Source: Ideonella sp. WA131b
GTDB lineage: Bacteria > Pseudomonadota > Gammaproteobacteria > Burkholderiales > Burkholderiaceae_C
NCBI GenBank assembly: GCA_023657425.1
Contig: JAGTJW010000001.1
Coordinates: 868,001 to 932,000 of the forward strand
Length of the DNA: 64,000 nucleotides
Reading direction: 5' to 3'
Shown here: one piece after another, positions 23,497-33,400 of the stretch
How positions within the stretch are numbered: the first letter of the stretch is position 1
Layout: each line of letters opens with the position of its first letter
Translations under genes and position numbers: made by a program
Notes under the pieces: generated by a model
Database searches by the model: none
What the model saw: the letters and a program-made list of their open reading frames with translations, nothing else
What the model was told of the DNA's origin: nothing

Positions 23497-24705
23497 ATGA
23501 ACCCGCTGCAGATCGCCGTCGTGGGCGCGGGCCCGGTGGGGCTGGCGCTGGCCTTGCTGGCCGCGCGGCGGCTGCCGCAGGCGCGCATCGCGCTGTTCGA
23601 TGCCCGGCCGCTCGACCGCGACGGGGCGGCCGATCCGCGCACGCTGGCGTTGTCGCTGGGCAGCGTGCAGTTGCTTGAGCGGCTCGGCGCCTGGCAGCCC
23701 GAGGCGGCAGCGCCCATCTTCCGCGTGCACGTGTCGCAGGCGCCGGCCGGCATCACGCTGGGTGGGCTGCTGGGCCGCGAAGCGGCAGCCGTCACGCTCG
23801 ACGCCGCCGAGCTGGGCGTGCCGCAACTCGGCGCCGTGCTGACCTACGGCGCGCTGTGGGCGCCGCTGCAGGCCGCCTGGCTGGCCGCGGCGGCGGCCGC
23901 GCCGCAGCGCCTGGCCACGCGCTTTGGCACGCCGGTGGCGGCGCTCAAGCCGCTGGCCGACGGTGTGGAGGTCGACGCCGGCATCGCCGAGCGCTTCGAC
24001 CTCGCCGTGGTGGCCGAAGGCGGGGTGTTCTCGGAGCAGGCGCGCAAGGCCCTGGTGGCCGACTACGGACAGACGGCCTGGGTGGGCACGGCCCTGCTGT
24101 CACGGCCCGCCCAGGGCCAGGCCTTCGAGCGCTTCACGCCCGACGGCCCGCTGGCGCTGCTGCCGCTGCCGGCGGCAGCCGACGGCGTGCCGCGCGCCGC
24201 GCTGGTGTGGTGCGTGCCGACGGCCACCGACCCGGTGGCGCCGCTGGCCGAGGCCCAGCGCCTGGCGCTGCTCAACAGCCGGCTGCCGGCCGAAGCGGGT
24301 GCCGTCGTCGCGCTGTCGCCGCTGAAACGCTTTGCGCTCGGCCTCAACGCCGAGCACTCGCTGGTGCAGGCCCGCACGGTGCGCATCGGCAACGCCGCGC
24401 AGACGCTGCACCCGGTGGCCGGCCAGGGCCTGAACCTGGGCCTGCGCGATGCCTACGCGCTGGTGGACGCGCTGGCCGATGCGGCGCAGCGCGGCCGCGC
24501 GCTCGACGCCGCCCTGGCCCGCGTGGCCTTCGCCCGTGCGCCCGACCGCTGGAGCCTGATCGCCGCGACCGACTTCCTGGCGCGCAGCTTCACCTGGCAA
24601 GTGCCCGGCGCGGCGGCGCTGCACGGCCTGGGCCTGGCGGCGCTGCAGGCGCTGCCGCCGGCCAAGGCGGCGCTGGCGCGGCAGATGATGTTCGGCTGGC
24701 GCTGA
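23497..24705 (+). CDS. FAD-dependent UbiH/UbiF/Coq6-family hydroxylase
   Basis: Flavin monooxygenase of the ubiquinone-biosynthesis hydroxylase family, 402 residues. The dinucleotide fold starts at once (IAVVGAGPVGLALALLA). The family signature GNAAQTLHPVAGQGLNLGLR binds the flavin pyrophosphate. The usual DG motif appears as VVAEGG. Such enzymes hydroxylate the quinone ring; which position cannot be read from sequence. It stands alone between a phosphatase and a convergent amidase gene. Confidence 0.85.
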   Translation: MNPLQIAVVGAGPVGLALALLAARRLPQARIALFDARPLDRDGAADPRTLALSLGSVQLLERLGAWQPEAAAPIFRVHVSQAPAGITLGGLLGREAAAVTLDAAELGVPQLGAVLTYGALWAPLQAAWLAAAAAAPQRLATRFGTPVAALKPLADGVEVDAGIAERFDLAVVAEGGVFSEQARKALVADYGQTAWVGTALLSRPAQGQAFERFTPDGPLALLPLPAAADGVPRAALVWCVPTATDPVAPLAEAQRLALLNSRLPAEAGAVVALSPLKRFALGLNAEHSLVQARTVRIGNAAQTLHPVAGQGLNLGLRDAYALVDALADAAQRGRALDAALARVAFARAPDRWSLIAATDFLARSFTWQVPGAAALHGLGLAALQALPPAKAALARQMMFGWR

Positions 24706-24792
24706 AGGCCCGCGCTCAAGGTGAACCGGCGTCGCCCGGCGCCCTGACGCCCGCGCGGGCTCGGGCTGGGCGCAGCCCGGCCCTGGGAGCAC

Positions 24793-25611
<819 letters not shown>

Positions 25612-25790
25612 GTCTCGATCGTAGACGGCCCAGTCACAGATCCCCCGGGGCGGAGTGGGCGAAGGCATTGCGACTAGTCTCCGGCTGTCTCTTTGATGCG
25701 ACGTGCAGACGCCGCGGCAGGCACCGGCCGGTTGTGCACAGGCCCCTGAACAACGCCGCCCGGCCCGATCAGGACGAGGGAAGTACCGCG

Positions 25791-28601
25791 ATGTTGTCCA
25801 GCCCCCCGGCGCTGCAGGCGCTGGCCGCGCACAGCCGCTATGTGCAGCGGATCCGCCGCCGTTATGCGGCCGAGCTGCCCTGGCTGCCGGCCGGTGGCGC
25901 GCCTGACGCCACGGCCATCGTGGCGCTGGTGCAGCGGCTGCGGGACACCGGGCGCGAACTCCCAGCCGCGCTGCGCGTGGCGCGCCAGCTGGTGATGGAG
26001 CGCCTGGCGGTGCTCGACATCGAACAGGCCGCTCCGCTGGACACCGTCACCGGCTGCATGACCGATCTCGCCGAGGCCACGCTCGACATCGCGCTGGCCG
26101 CCGCGCGCGCCGAAGCCGACGCCCGCCACGGCCCCGCGCTCGGCCCCGACGGCCGGCCGGTGGATCTGTGGATCGTCGGCATGGGCAAGCTCGGCGCGCG
26201 CGAGCTCAACGTGTCCTCCGACATCGACCTTGTCTACGTCTACGAGGACGACGGCCACACGCCGGGCGACGCCGACGGCCAGCGCGCGGTGAGCTTCCAC
26301 GAGTACTTCGCCTTCGTCGCCAAGCGCCTGTACGCACTGATCGGCGACAGCACCGAGGACGGCTTCGTCTTCCGCGTCGACCTGGCGCTGCGCCCCAACG
26401 GCCTGAGCGGCCCGCCCGTGGTGAGCCTGGCGATGCTGGAGGAGTATTTCCAGGTGCAAGGCCGCGAATGGGAGCGCTTTGCGTGGCTGAAGAGCCGCGT
26501 GGTGGCGCCGCGCGCGGCCGTGGCCAGCGGCCGTGCGACGGCGCTGCGCAGCCTGGTCACGCCCTTCGTCTACCGCCGCTACCTGGACTACGGCGTGTTC
26601 GAGGGTTTGCGCCAGCTGCACCAGAAAATCCGCGACGAAGCCCACCGCCGCGCCGCCGGCCGGCCCGAGCGCGCCAACGACGTCAAGCTGTCGCGCGGCG
26701 GCATCCGCGAGATCGAGTTCATCGTTCAGCTCATGCTCGTGGTGCGCGGCGGCCAGTTCCCCGAGCTGCGCACGCGCAGCACGCTCCGGGGCCTGCAGCG
26801 CCTGGCCGAGCGCGGACTGATGCCGGCCGAGACGGCCGAGCGGCTGGCCGCGGGCTACACCTTCCTGCGGCGCGTGGAGCACCGCATCCAGTTCCTCGAC
26901 GACCAGCAGACCCACCTGCTGCCGGTGAACGACGAGGACCTCGGCTGGATCGCCGAGAGCCTGCGCGCCGGCTGCACCGCGGCGGCGGCGGCGCTGGCCA
27001 ATCCGCTGGCGGGTCGGCCCTGCTGCGCGCTGCTCGATCACCTGGGCAGCGTGCGCGAGTTCGTCGCCGCCGAGTTCGACACCCTGCTGCGGCCCGGCGC
27101 GGACGGTGCCGCAGCCGACGGCGGCGCCGCGCGCGGCGGCTGCCGCAGCTGCGGCACAGGCCCGCTGCCGGTGGACAGCGACAAACTGCTCGAGCGCCTG
27201 CCAGCCGGGCTGGGCACCCGGCTGCGCAGCTGGTGCGCCACGCCGCGCGTGCAGCAGCTGCGCGACGACAGCCGCCTGCGCCTGGGCCGGCTGATGCAGC
27301 GCGCCGGCCGTGCCATGGCCGAGGGCCGCTGCAGCGAAGCCGCAGCGCTGCGCTTCGTCGACTGGGTCGAGCCGCTGCTGCGGCGCGAGAGCTACCTGGC
27401 CCTGCTGGCCGAGCGGCCCGAGGTGCAGCTGCGCCTGCTGCGCCTGCTGGGCCTGGCACGCTGGCCGATGCAGTACCTCATGCGCCACCCGGGCGTCATC
27501 GACGAGCTGGCCGACCAGCGGCTGGCGCACCAGCGCTTCGACGCCGCCGCCTTCCGCACCGAGCTCGCCGCGCGCCGCGCCGCCTGGCAGCGCAGCGGCG
27601 AGGACGACGAGGGGAAGCTGCTCGACACGCTGCGCCACGCGCACCACGCCGAGGTTTTCCGCACACTGGTGCGCGACGTCGAGGGCGAGCTGACCGTCGA
27701 GCAGGTGGCCGACGACCTGAGCGCGCTGGCCGACGCCGTGCTCGAGGAGGCGCTGCGATGGAGCTGGGCGCTGCTCAAGACGCGCCATCGTGCCGAGCCC
27801 GGCATCGCCGTCATCGCCTACGGCAAGCTCGGCGGCAAGGAGCTCGGCTACGGCAGCGATCTCGACGTGGTGTTCCTGTACGACGACGGCGAGGTCGACG
27901 ACGCCACGGCGCAGCGTGCGCAAGAGGTCTACGGCGCCTACGTGCGCAAGCTGATCACGTGGCTGACGCTGCGCACCGGGGCGGGCGAGCTGTTCGACAT
28001 CGACACGGCGCTGCGGCCCAACGGCAACTCGGGGCTGCTCGTCACCAGCCTGGCGGCCTTCGAGCGCTACCAGTCCGGCCGTGGCAGCAACACCGCCTGG
28101 ACCTGGGAGCACCAGGCGCTCACGCGCGCCCGCTTCTGCGCCGGCAACCCGGCCGTGGCGGCGCGCTTCGAAGCCGCGCGCCGCGCCGTGTTGACGGCGC
28201 CACGCGACGTGCCGGCGCTCAAGGCCGAGGTGCTGGCGATGCGCGAGAGGATGCGCGCGGCGCGCCCGGTGCGCGAAGGGCTCTTCGACGTGAAGCACAG
28301 CGCGGGCGGGATGGTCGACGTCGAGTTCGCGGTGCAGGCGCTGGTGCTGGCCCACGGCGGCACACACGCGGCGCTGCTCGACAACGCCGGCAACATCGCG
28401 CTGCTGCATCGCGCCGAGGCCGCCGGCCTGCTGCCCGGCGGGGTTGGCCTCGCCGCAGCCGACGCCTACCGTGAGCTGCGCCGCGCACAGCACCGCGCGC
28501 GGCTCGACGAGCGGGCGACGCAGTTCGAAGGCGAGGCCGCCGCCGCGTTGGCCCCGCAGGCCGAGGCCGTGCGGGCGCTGTGGAAGGCCGTGTTTGGCTG
28601 A
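25791..28601 (+). CDS. glnE: Glutamine synthetase adenylyltransferase/adenylyl-removing enzyme
   Basis: Bifunctional regulator of glutamine synthetase, 936 residues. The N-terminal deadenylylating domain shows GMGKLGARELNVSSDIDLVY near residue 130. A PII-responsive linker follows, and the C-terminal adenylylating domain shows AYGKLGGKELGYGSDLDVVF near 677. A small Cys-containing insert (ARGGCRSCGTGP, about residue 445) interrupts the linker and is unusual. The ATG at 25791 has GAGGGAAG upstream. It supports normal nitrogen control; rpoN and the NtrY/NtrX-like pair are elsewhere in the window. Confidence 0.95.
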   Translation: MLSSPPALQALAAHSRYVQRIRRRYAAELPWLPAGGAPDATAIVALVQRLRDTGRELPAALRVARQLVMERLAVLDIEQAAPLDTVTGCMTDLAEATLDIALAAARAEADARHGPALGPDGRPVDLWIVGMGKLGARELNVSSDIDLVYVYEDDGHTPGDADGQRAVSFHEYFAFVAKRLYALIGDSTEDGFVFRVDLALRPNGLSGPPVVSLAMLEEYFQVQGREWERFAWLKSRVVAPRAAVASGRATALRSLVTPFVYRRYLDYGVFEGLRQLHQKIRDEAHRRAAGRPERANDVKLSRGGIREIEFIVQLMLVVRGGQFPELRTRSTLRGLQRLAERGLMPAETAERLAAGYTFLRRVEHRIQFLDDQQTHLLPVNDEDLGWIAESLRAGCTAAAAALANPLAGRPCCALLDHLGSVREFVAAEFDTLLRPGADGAAADGGAARGGCRSCGTGPLPVDSDKLLERLPAGLGTRLRSWCATPRVQQLRDDSRLRLGRLMQRAGRAMAEGRCSEAAALRFVDWVEPLLRRESYLALLAERPEVQLRLLRLLGLARWPMQYLMRHPGVIDELADQRLAHQRFDAAAFRTELAARRAAWQRSGEDDEGKLLDTLRHAHHAEVFRTLVRDVEGELTVEQVADDLSALADAVLEEALRWSWALLKTRHRAEPGIAVIAYGKLGGKELGYGSDLDVVFLYDDGEVDDATAQRAQEVYGAYVRKLITWLTLRTGAGELFDIDTALRPNGNSGLLVTSLAAFERYQSGRGSNTAWTWEHQALTRARFCAGNPAVAARFEAARRAVLTAPRDVPALKAEVLAMRERMRAARPVREGLFDVKHSAGGMVDVEFAVQALVLAHGGTHAALLDNAGNIALLHRAEAAGLLPGGVGLAAADAYRELRRAQHRARLDERATQFEGEAAAALAPQAEAVRALWKAVFG

Positions 28602-29199
28602 ACCCGCGGTGGCGCCCCGCCGGCCCGACACCCGGGGGTGGATCGTGGTGGGGGCCGTGCTGGCCGTGGGCTCGCTGCTGGCCTGGCCGCTGCCGGCAGC
28701 CAGGCTGGACTGGCAGCCCGGACTCGCGCTCACCGAGCCCTGGCGTGCCCTCACCGCCGCCTTCGTGCACTGGAGCGAAGGCCACCTGCTCGCCAACCTG
28801 GGCGCCGCCGCGCTGGTGACGGCCTTCGGCTGGGCTGCCGTGCTGCCGCGCGCGGCGGCATGGGCCTGGCTGGCGGCTTGGCCGCTCACGCACCTGGGCC
28901 TGCTGCTGCGGCCCGAGCTGGCGCACTACGGGGGCTTGTCGGGCGTGCTGCACGCCGGCATGGCGGTGGCCACCCTGTGGCTCGTGGTCCACGCACGCGG
29001 TGTGCGCCGCGGCGTGGGCGCGGCCATGCTGCTGGGCCTGGTCATCAAGCTGCTCAGCGAAAGGCCCTGGGCCGAAGTGCTGCAGCAGGCCAGCGGCTGG
29101 GACATTGCGCTGGCGCCAGTGGGTCACACCACGGGCGCAGTGGCCGGCTTCGTCTGCGCGGCCGCGGCCCTGGTCTGGCACCAGAATCGCGGCCCATGA
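28594..29199 (+). CDS. rrtA: Rhombosortase
   Basis: Rhomboid-family intramembrane serine protease thought to process proteins with a GlyGly-CTERM tail. About 201 residues, mostly transmembrane helices. HWSEGHLLANLGAAALV is the rhomboid HxxxHLxxN region, the nucleophile is the Ser of YGGLSGVLHAG, and the catalytic His is in VGHTTGAVAG. I took the TTG at 28594, which overlaps the glnE end by 8 nt and has GGAAGG upstream; GTG at 28609 is an alternative. It overlaps the next gene by ATGA. No GlyGly-CTERM substrate is seen in this window. Confidence 0.82.
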   Translation: MAEPAVAPRRPDTRGWIVVGAVLAVGSLLAWPLPAARLDWQPGLALTEPWRALTAAFVHWSEGHLLANLGAAALVTAFGWAAVLPRAAAWAWLAAWPLTHLGLLLRPELAHYGGLSGVLHAGMAVATLWLVVHARGVRRGVGAAMLLGLVIKLLSERPWAEVLQQASGWDIALAPVGHTTGAVAGFVCAAAALVWHQNRGP

Positions 29200-30116
29200 T
29201 CACATCCCGCAAAGCCACGCTCGACGCCGTCGCCCTGGTCACGCTGGTGGTCTGCTGCGCCACCTGGGGCCTGAGCCAGGTGGCCGCCAAGGTCTCGCTG
29301 GCCGAGGTGCCGCCGCTGCTGCAGAGCGGCGTGCGCTCGCTGGGCGCGGCGCTGCTGCTGTTGGCCTGGGCCCGCTGGCGCGGCCTGGCGGTGTTCGGGC
29401 GCGACGGCACGGGGCTGCCGGGCCTGGCGGCCGGCGTGCTGTTCGCGCTGGAGTTCGCGTGCATCTTCATCGGGCTGCAGTACACCAGCGCCTCGCGCAT
29501 GGCGGTGTTCCTGTACCTGGCGCCCTTCGTGGTGGCGCTGGGCATGCCGCTGATCTCGCGCCAGGAACGGCTGGCACCGGCGCAGTGGGCTGGGCTCGTG
29601 GTGGCCTTCGGTGGCGTGGTCTGGGCCTTTGCCGAGGGCTTCGTCTCACCGGCCGTCGGGCCGCGCCAGTGGCTCGGCGACCTGCTCGGCATCGCCGCCG
29701 CCGTGCTCTGGGGCGCCACGACGCTGGTGCTGCGCGCCACCCGGCTGTCGACCGCGTTGCCCGAGAAGACGCTGCTGTACCAGCTGGTGCTGTCGGGCGT
29801 GGCGCTGACCGCCGCTTCCCTGGCCCTGGGCGAGCCCTGGCCCTCCCGGCTGAGCGCCACGGTCGCCTGGGCGCTGGTGTTCCAGGTGGCCGTCGTCACC
29901 TTTGCCAGCTACCTGGCCTGGTTCTGGCTGGTGCGCCACTACGTGGCCACCAAGGTGTCGGCGTTCACGCTGCTCACGCCCGTGTTCGGGCTGCTGGCCG
30001 GCGTGGGGCTGCTGGACGAGCCGCTGACGCTGCGCCTGGGTGTGGCGCTGGTGGCAGTGTGCGCGGGCATCTGGCTCGTCAACCGCGCGACAGCCCCGGC
30101 ACCGCGCGCTGCCTAG
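29196..30116 (+). CDS. EamA-family membrane transporter (DMT superfamily)
   Basis: A 306-residue inner-membrane protein with about ten transmembrane helices arranged as two EamA repeats (residues about 12-140 and 160-295). Typical segments are CCATWGLSQVAAKVSL at the start, SASRMAVFLYLAPFVVALGM at the end of the first repeat and TPVFGLLAGVGLLDEPLTLR in the second. Family members export small metabolites; the substrate is unknown. The start overlaps the rhombosortase stop (ATGA), so both are in one transcript with glnE. Confidence 0.85.
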   Translation: MITSRKATLDAVALVTLVVCCATWGLSQVAAKVSLAEVPPLLQSGVRSLGAALLLLAWARWRGLAVFGRDGTGLPGLAAGVLFALEFACIFIGLQYTSASRMAVFLYLAPFVVALGMPLISRQERLAPAQWAGLVVAFGGVVWAFAEGFVSPAVGPRQWLGDLLGIAAAVLWGATTLVLRATRLSTALPEKTLLYQLVLSGVALTAASLALGEPWPSRLSATVAWALVFQVAVVTFASYLAWFWLVRHYVATKVSAFTLLTPVFGLLAGVGLLDEPLTLRLGVALVAVCAGIWLVNRATAPAPRAA

Positions 30117-30154
30117 ACTGCGCAACCTCGAAAGCCACCGACGGAGACGACCCC

Positions 30155-30817
30155 ATGATCACGCTGTGCGGCATGACGCTGTCCAACTACTATGGCAAGG
30201 TGAAGCTGGTGCTGCTTGAAAAGGGCCTGCCGTTCACCGAGGAGGTGGTGCCGACGCGCTCCCGGGACGAGGCCATCCTGGCCGCGTCGCCGCTGGGCAA
30301 GATCCCGTTCGTGCGCCTGCCCGACGGCAGCGCGCTGTGCGAGAGCCAGGTGATCTGCGACTACCTCGAAGCGGCCCACCCGAGCCCACCGCTGGTGCCG
30401 GCTGACGCCCTGGCCGCCGCCAAGGTGCGCGAGCTGTGCGCCTTCATGGAGCTGTACGTCGAGCTGGTGGGCCGCGACCTCTATGCCCAGGCCTACTTCG
30501 GCGGCACGGTCGACGACACCACGCAAGCGCGGGTGAAGAAGCAGCTCGAGCGCAACCTGGCAGCGCTCAAGCGCTTGGCCCGCTTTGCACCCTACGCCGC
30601 GGGCGAGACCTTCACGGTGGCCGACTGTGCGGCCTATGCCACGCTGCCCACGGTGGCCGGCGCCACCAAGGCCGTCTACGGCGACGACCTGGTGGCCGCC
30701 GCCGGCATCGACTGGAAGGCGCACCTCAAGCTGATGGGCCTGCGGCCCTCGGTGCAGCGCGTCAACGCCGACCGCAAGCGCGACCAGGAGGCCGCGGCCG
30801 CAGCGCGTTCCGCCTGA
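30155..30817 (+). CDS. Glutathione S-transferase family protein
   Basis: A 220-residue cytosolic protein. The N-terminal thioredoxin-like domain shows MTLSNYYGKVKLVLLEKGLP and the glutathione-binding LGKIPFVRLPDGSALCESQV. The C-terminal domain is helical, with FTVADCAAYATLP. A Ser, not a Cys, occupies the usual catalytic position. GGAG lies 8 nt before the ATG. It probably detoxifies electrophiles or peroxides. A role beside the downstream oxidative-stress cluster is possible but unproven. Confidence 0.88.
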   Translation: MITLCGMTLSNYYGKVKLVLLEKGLPFTEEVVPTRSRDEAILAASPLGKIPFVRLPDGSALCESQVICDYLEAAHPSPPLVPADALAAAKVRELCAFMELYVELVGRDLYAQAYFGGTVDDTTQARVKKQLERNLAALKRLARFAPYAAGETFTVADCAAYATLPTVAGATKAVYGDDLVAAAGIDWKAHLKLMGLRPSVQRVNADRKRDQEAAAAARSA

Positions 30818-30894
30818 GCGGCCCCAGGGCCGGGCTGCGGCGAGCCGGCCCCCCGCGGGTCAAGGTGCCCGCCGAAGCCGGATCAACTTGAAGC

Positions 30895-31758
30895 TCAGGC
30901 GGCCGATGGCGCCGCCGCGGCACGCAGCGCCAGCTGCGCCGCCACTTCCTTGCGGAAGCGGTTGAGCTCCTGCACGCTGGCGAAGCTGCGCTCCATCAGC
31001 AGGCCCATGTTGTGCAGGATGCGCTCGACGACCTTGTTCTCCCACACGGCGTCGAACTGGATCTGCTTGTCGAGCCACTGCTCGAGCCAGGCCGGATCGG
31101 GCAGACGGCTCTGGATGGTGTCGCGCGGGAAGAGCTGCGCGTTGACGTGCAGGTTGGTCGGGTGCAGCGCCTGGGCCGTGCGGCGCGCGCTGGCCATCAG
31201 CACGCCCACCTTGGCAAACGCCGCGCGCGCCTCGTCACCGAATCGGTTGAGCGCGCGCTTCATGTAGCGCAGGTAGGCGCCGCCATGACGAGCCTCGTCG
31301 CGCGCCAGCGTCTCGTAGATGGCCTTGATCACCGGCTCGGTGTGCCACTCGGCGGCGCGGCGGTACCAGTGGTTGAGGCGGATCTCCCCGCAGAAGTGGA
31401 GCATCAGCGTTTCGAGCGCCGGCGCGGGATCGAACTCGAAGCGCACCGCGTGCAGCTCCTGCTCCGTCGGCACGAGATCGGGCCGGAAGCGGCGCAGGTA
31501 CTCCATCAGCACCAGCGAGTGCTTCTGCTCCTCGAAGAACCACACGCTCATGAACGCCGAGAAGTCGCTGTCGTCGCGGTTGTCGCGCAGGAACATCTCG
31601 GTGGCCGGCAGCGCCGCCCACTCGGTGATCGCGTTCATCTTGATGGTCTGCGCCTGCTCTTCGCTCAGACGGCCGGCGTCGAAGCGGTCCCAGGGGATGT
31701 CGGACTCCATGTTCCAGCGCACGGCTTCGAGCTGCTTGAAGAGTTCGGGGTAAAGCAT
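30895..31758 (-). CDS. Ferritin-like di-iron protein (acyl-ACP desaturase-like)
   Basis: A 287-residue helical protein with two carboxylate-histidine di-iron motifs: FFEEQKHSLV (EExxH) and LARDEARHGGAYL (the second ExxH). These put it in the ferritin-like superfamily, near stearoyl-ACP desaturases or AurF-type oxygenases. It lacks a signal peptide and is probably cytosolic. Its substrate is unknown. It sits beside a CarH-like regulator and a fatty-acid modification cluster, so a role as lipid desaturase or oxygenase is a reasonable guess. The ATG at 31758 begins the conserved helix. Confidence 0.75.
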   Translation of the reverse strand: MLYPELFKQLEAVRWNMESDIPWDRFDAGRLSEEQAQTIKMNAITEWAALPATEMFLRDNRDDSDFSAFMSVWFFEEQKHSLVLMEYLRRFRPDLVPTEQELHAVRFEFDPAPALETLMLHFCGEIRLNHWYRRAAEWHTEPVIKAIYETLARDEARHGGAYLRYMKRALNRFGDEARAAFAKVGVLMASARRTAQALHPTNLHVNAQLFPRDTIQSRLPDPAWLEQWLDKQIQFDAVWENKVVERILHNMGLLMERSFASVQELNRFRKEVAAQLALRAAAAPSAA

Positions 31759-31865
31759 GGGCGAACGCGGTGGCGCGACGTCGTGGCAGAGGGTCGAGAT
31801 TCTAGGGATGGGATCCGCGTCAAGCTGCCGACACCGGGCCGATGGCACCGCGGGCGCTCGGGCGT

Positions 31866-32822
31866 TCAGGCGGACTCGCCTGCCCGCCGCAGTGCCGCCG
31901 GCACCTCGACCAGCGACGAAAACGGCTCCACGCCGGCCACCGGCCGACGGTGCAGCACCGGGGCACCACCGCCGGCCCACAGCCGCACGCCGGCTGGCAG
32001 CTTGACGCGCAGCTCAGCCAGGCCGTCGACGATCTGGTTCGGGTTCATGCAGCCGGTGAAGCTGAGCGCAACGATGTCGCTGTGCAGCGCGCTGGCGGCC
32101 AGCGCGATGTCCCACAAGGGCGTCTGCGTGCCCAGGCTGACGCAGCGGCAACCCTCCAGCGCCAGCACCGCCTCGGCCATCAGCAGGCCCAGGCCGTGCG
32201 GCTCGCCAGGGAAGGTGGTCAGCAGCACCCGCGGCGGCGCGGCGCTGACGGGCTCGGGCACGCTGGCGATGGCGGTGCGCAACACCACCTGCACGGCCTC
32301 GGTGTAGAGGTGCTCCTCGAAGACCTCGAGTTGACCGCGGAGCCAGGCGTCGCCCACAGCGGCGTTGAGCGGCCCCACCACCTCGTTGACGAAGCGCGCC
32401 ACGCCCACCCGCGACAGCAGCCGCGACAACTGGCTGCGCAGGCGCGGCACCTCGTGGTTGCGGATCAGCGCCAGATGCTCGCGCAGGTCGTCGGCGCCCA
32501 GGGCCAGCTCCGACGCCCGCAACGGCTGGTCCACCGTCTGTTCGCTGATGGCCTGCAGCTGCTCCAGCGGCTGCGTGACGACGCGGCCCGGGCGGTGTCC
32601 GGCGTCGAGCAGCCGCTTGATGATGCGAAGCTTTTCGACGTCAGCCAGGGTGTAGGCACGCTCGCCCAGCGCATCGCGGCCGGGGTTCGGGAAGCCATAG
32701 CGGCGCTCCCAGACGCGCAGCGTGTCCTTGCTCAGGCCGGTGTCGCGCTCGACGGCAGCGATCGACAAAGTGATGGCAGCCTGGCGGGCGCGGTCGTTCA
32801 AGGAGTCCCCCAACAAACGCAC
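31866..32822 (-). CDS. CarH/LitR-type MerR regulator with B12-binding photoreceptor domain
   Basis: Light-responsive repressor, 318 residues from a GTG. The N-terminal MerR helix-turn-helix reads TGLSKDTLRVWERRYGFP. A four-helix bundle and a cobalamin-binding domain follow. The Wx9EH motif that caps adenosylcobalamin in CarH is exact (Trp160, Glu170, His171), and the cobalt-ligand loop appears as GEPHGLG with His209. The residue after Trp160 is Leu, where T. thermophilus CarH has the His used in its light-state bis-His adduct, so the photochemistry may differ. TTG at 32801, preceded by GGGGGA, is an alternative start. It is divergent from the operon it probably controls. Confidence 0.88.
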   Translation of the reverse strand: MRLLGDSLNDRARQAAITLSIAAVERDTGLSKDTLRVWERRYGFPNPGRDALGERAYTLADVEKLRIIKRLLDAGHRPGRVVTQPLEQLQAISEQTVDQPLRASELALGADDLREHLALIRNHEVPRLRSQLSRLLSRVGVARFVNEVVGPLNAAVGDAWLRGQLEVFEEHLYTEAVQVVLRTAIASVPEPVSAAPPRVLLTTFPGEPHGLGLLMAEAVLALEGCRCVSLGTQTPLWDIALAASALHSDIVALSFTGCMNPNQIVDGLAELRVKLPAGVRLWAGGGAPVLHRRPVAGVEPFSSLVEVPAALRRAGESA

Positions 32823-33400
32823 ATCCTGCGGCGCCTACGGCCGGCGCCACTCTTGCGTCCTGGACAAATGGCCCACGACGGGCCTGAACTCGGCAGATGA
32901 AGCAAGGCCGACACGCTTTGAACAAGACAAATGTCCGAAGTGCCGGATCCTGCCACAGTTGGGCCTGGGGCTTTCCAAGGGTTTACACAGCGGCCCGAAT
33001 GGGGTTGAATACCGCTTAGTCATGGAACGACTGTATAGTTATTGTTTTGGCGCAGCTCCGCTCACCCCAGCAGCTGCCCTTGCGCGAAGGCCCTCATGAC
33101 CACAACGCCCCGAACCCGTTTCCGTCATCGCCTGCATCGGCCGTGCCGCCGGGGATCGCTGCTGACAAAAGTTTTTTGTGCGTGGCACCCGGGGGAGGTG
33201 GAACTTTCCCGACGACTGACCCTCTCAATCAGCACCCCGGTGCTCGAGCGGTGCCGGGCAGTCCACGTTTCCCTGTCGTGCGGACGGCCGGCCAAGCCGG
33301 CTGCAATCCCCGGGCGGTTCTCCTCCTCCTCCCTCCCTCCCTCGTTCGCCCGGGGGCGCCGCACGACAGCTTTCTTTCGCCGGCTCGGCGGCGCTGTGGC
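32823..33400. promoter_or_regulatory. Divergent control region between the B12 light sensor and the lipid operon
   Basis: A 578-bp gap without genes. GACAAATG occurs twice (32863-32870 and 32926-32933), 63 bp apart or six helical turns; the second is part of GACAAATGTC, whose outer 4 bases are complementary. An AT-rich patch near 33035-33050 holds TATAGT, a possible -10 for the plus-strand operon, without a good -35. ACAAAA/TTTTGT (33165-33179) can form a hairpin. A pyrimidine tract of TCC repeats (33321-33343) ends about 60 bp before the first gene. Promoter start sites are not certain. Confidence 0.5.

Noticed and set aside
25674..28889. Minus-strand frame of 1071 codons
   Set aside because: It is antisense to glnE, which has both nucleotidyltransferase motifs.
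33321..33343. TCC-rich tract ahead of the lipid operon as a functional element
   Set aside because: It is a simple pyrimidine repeat in a G+C-rich leader; nothing shows it is more than low-complexity sequence.
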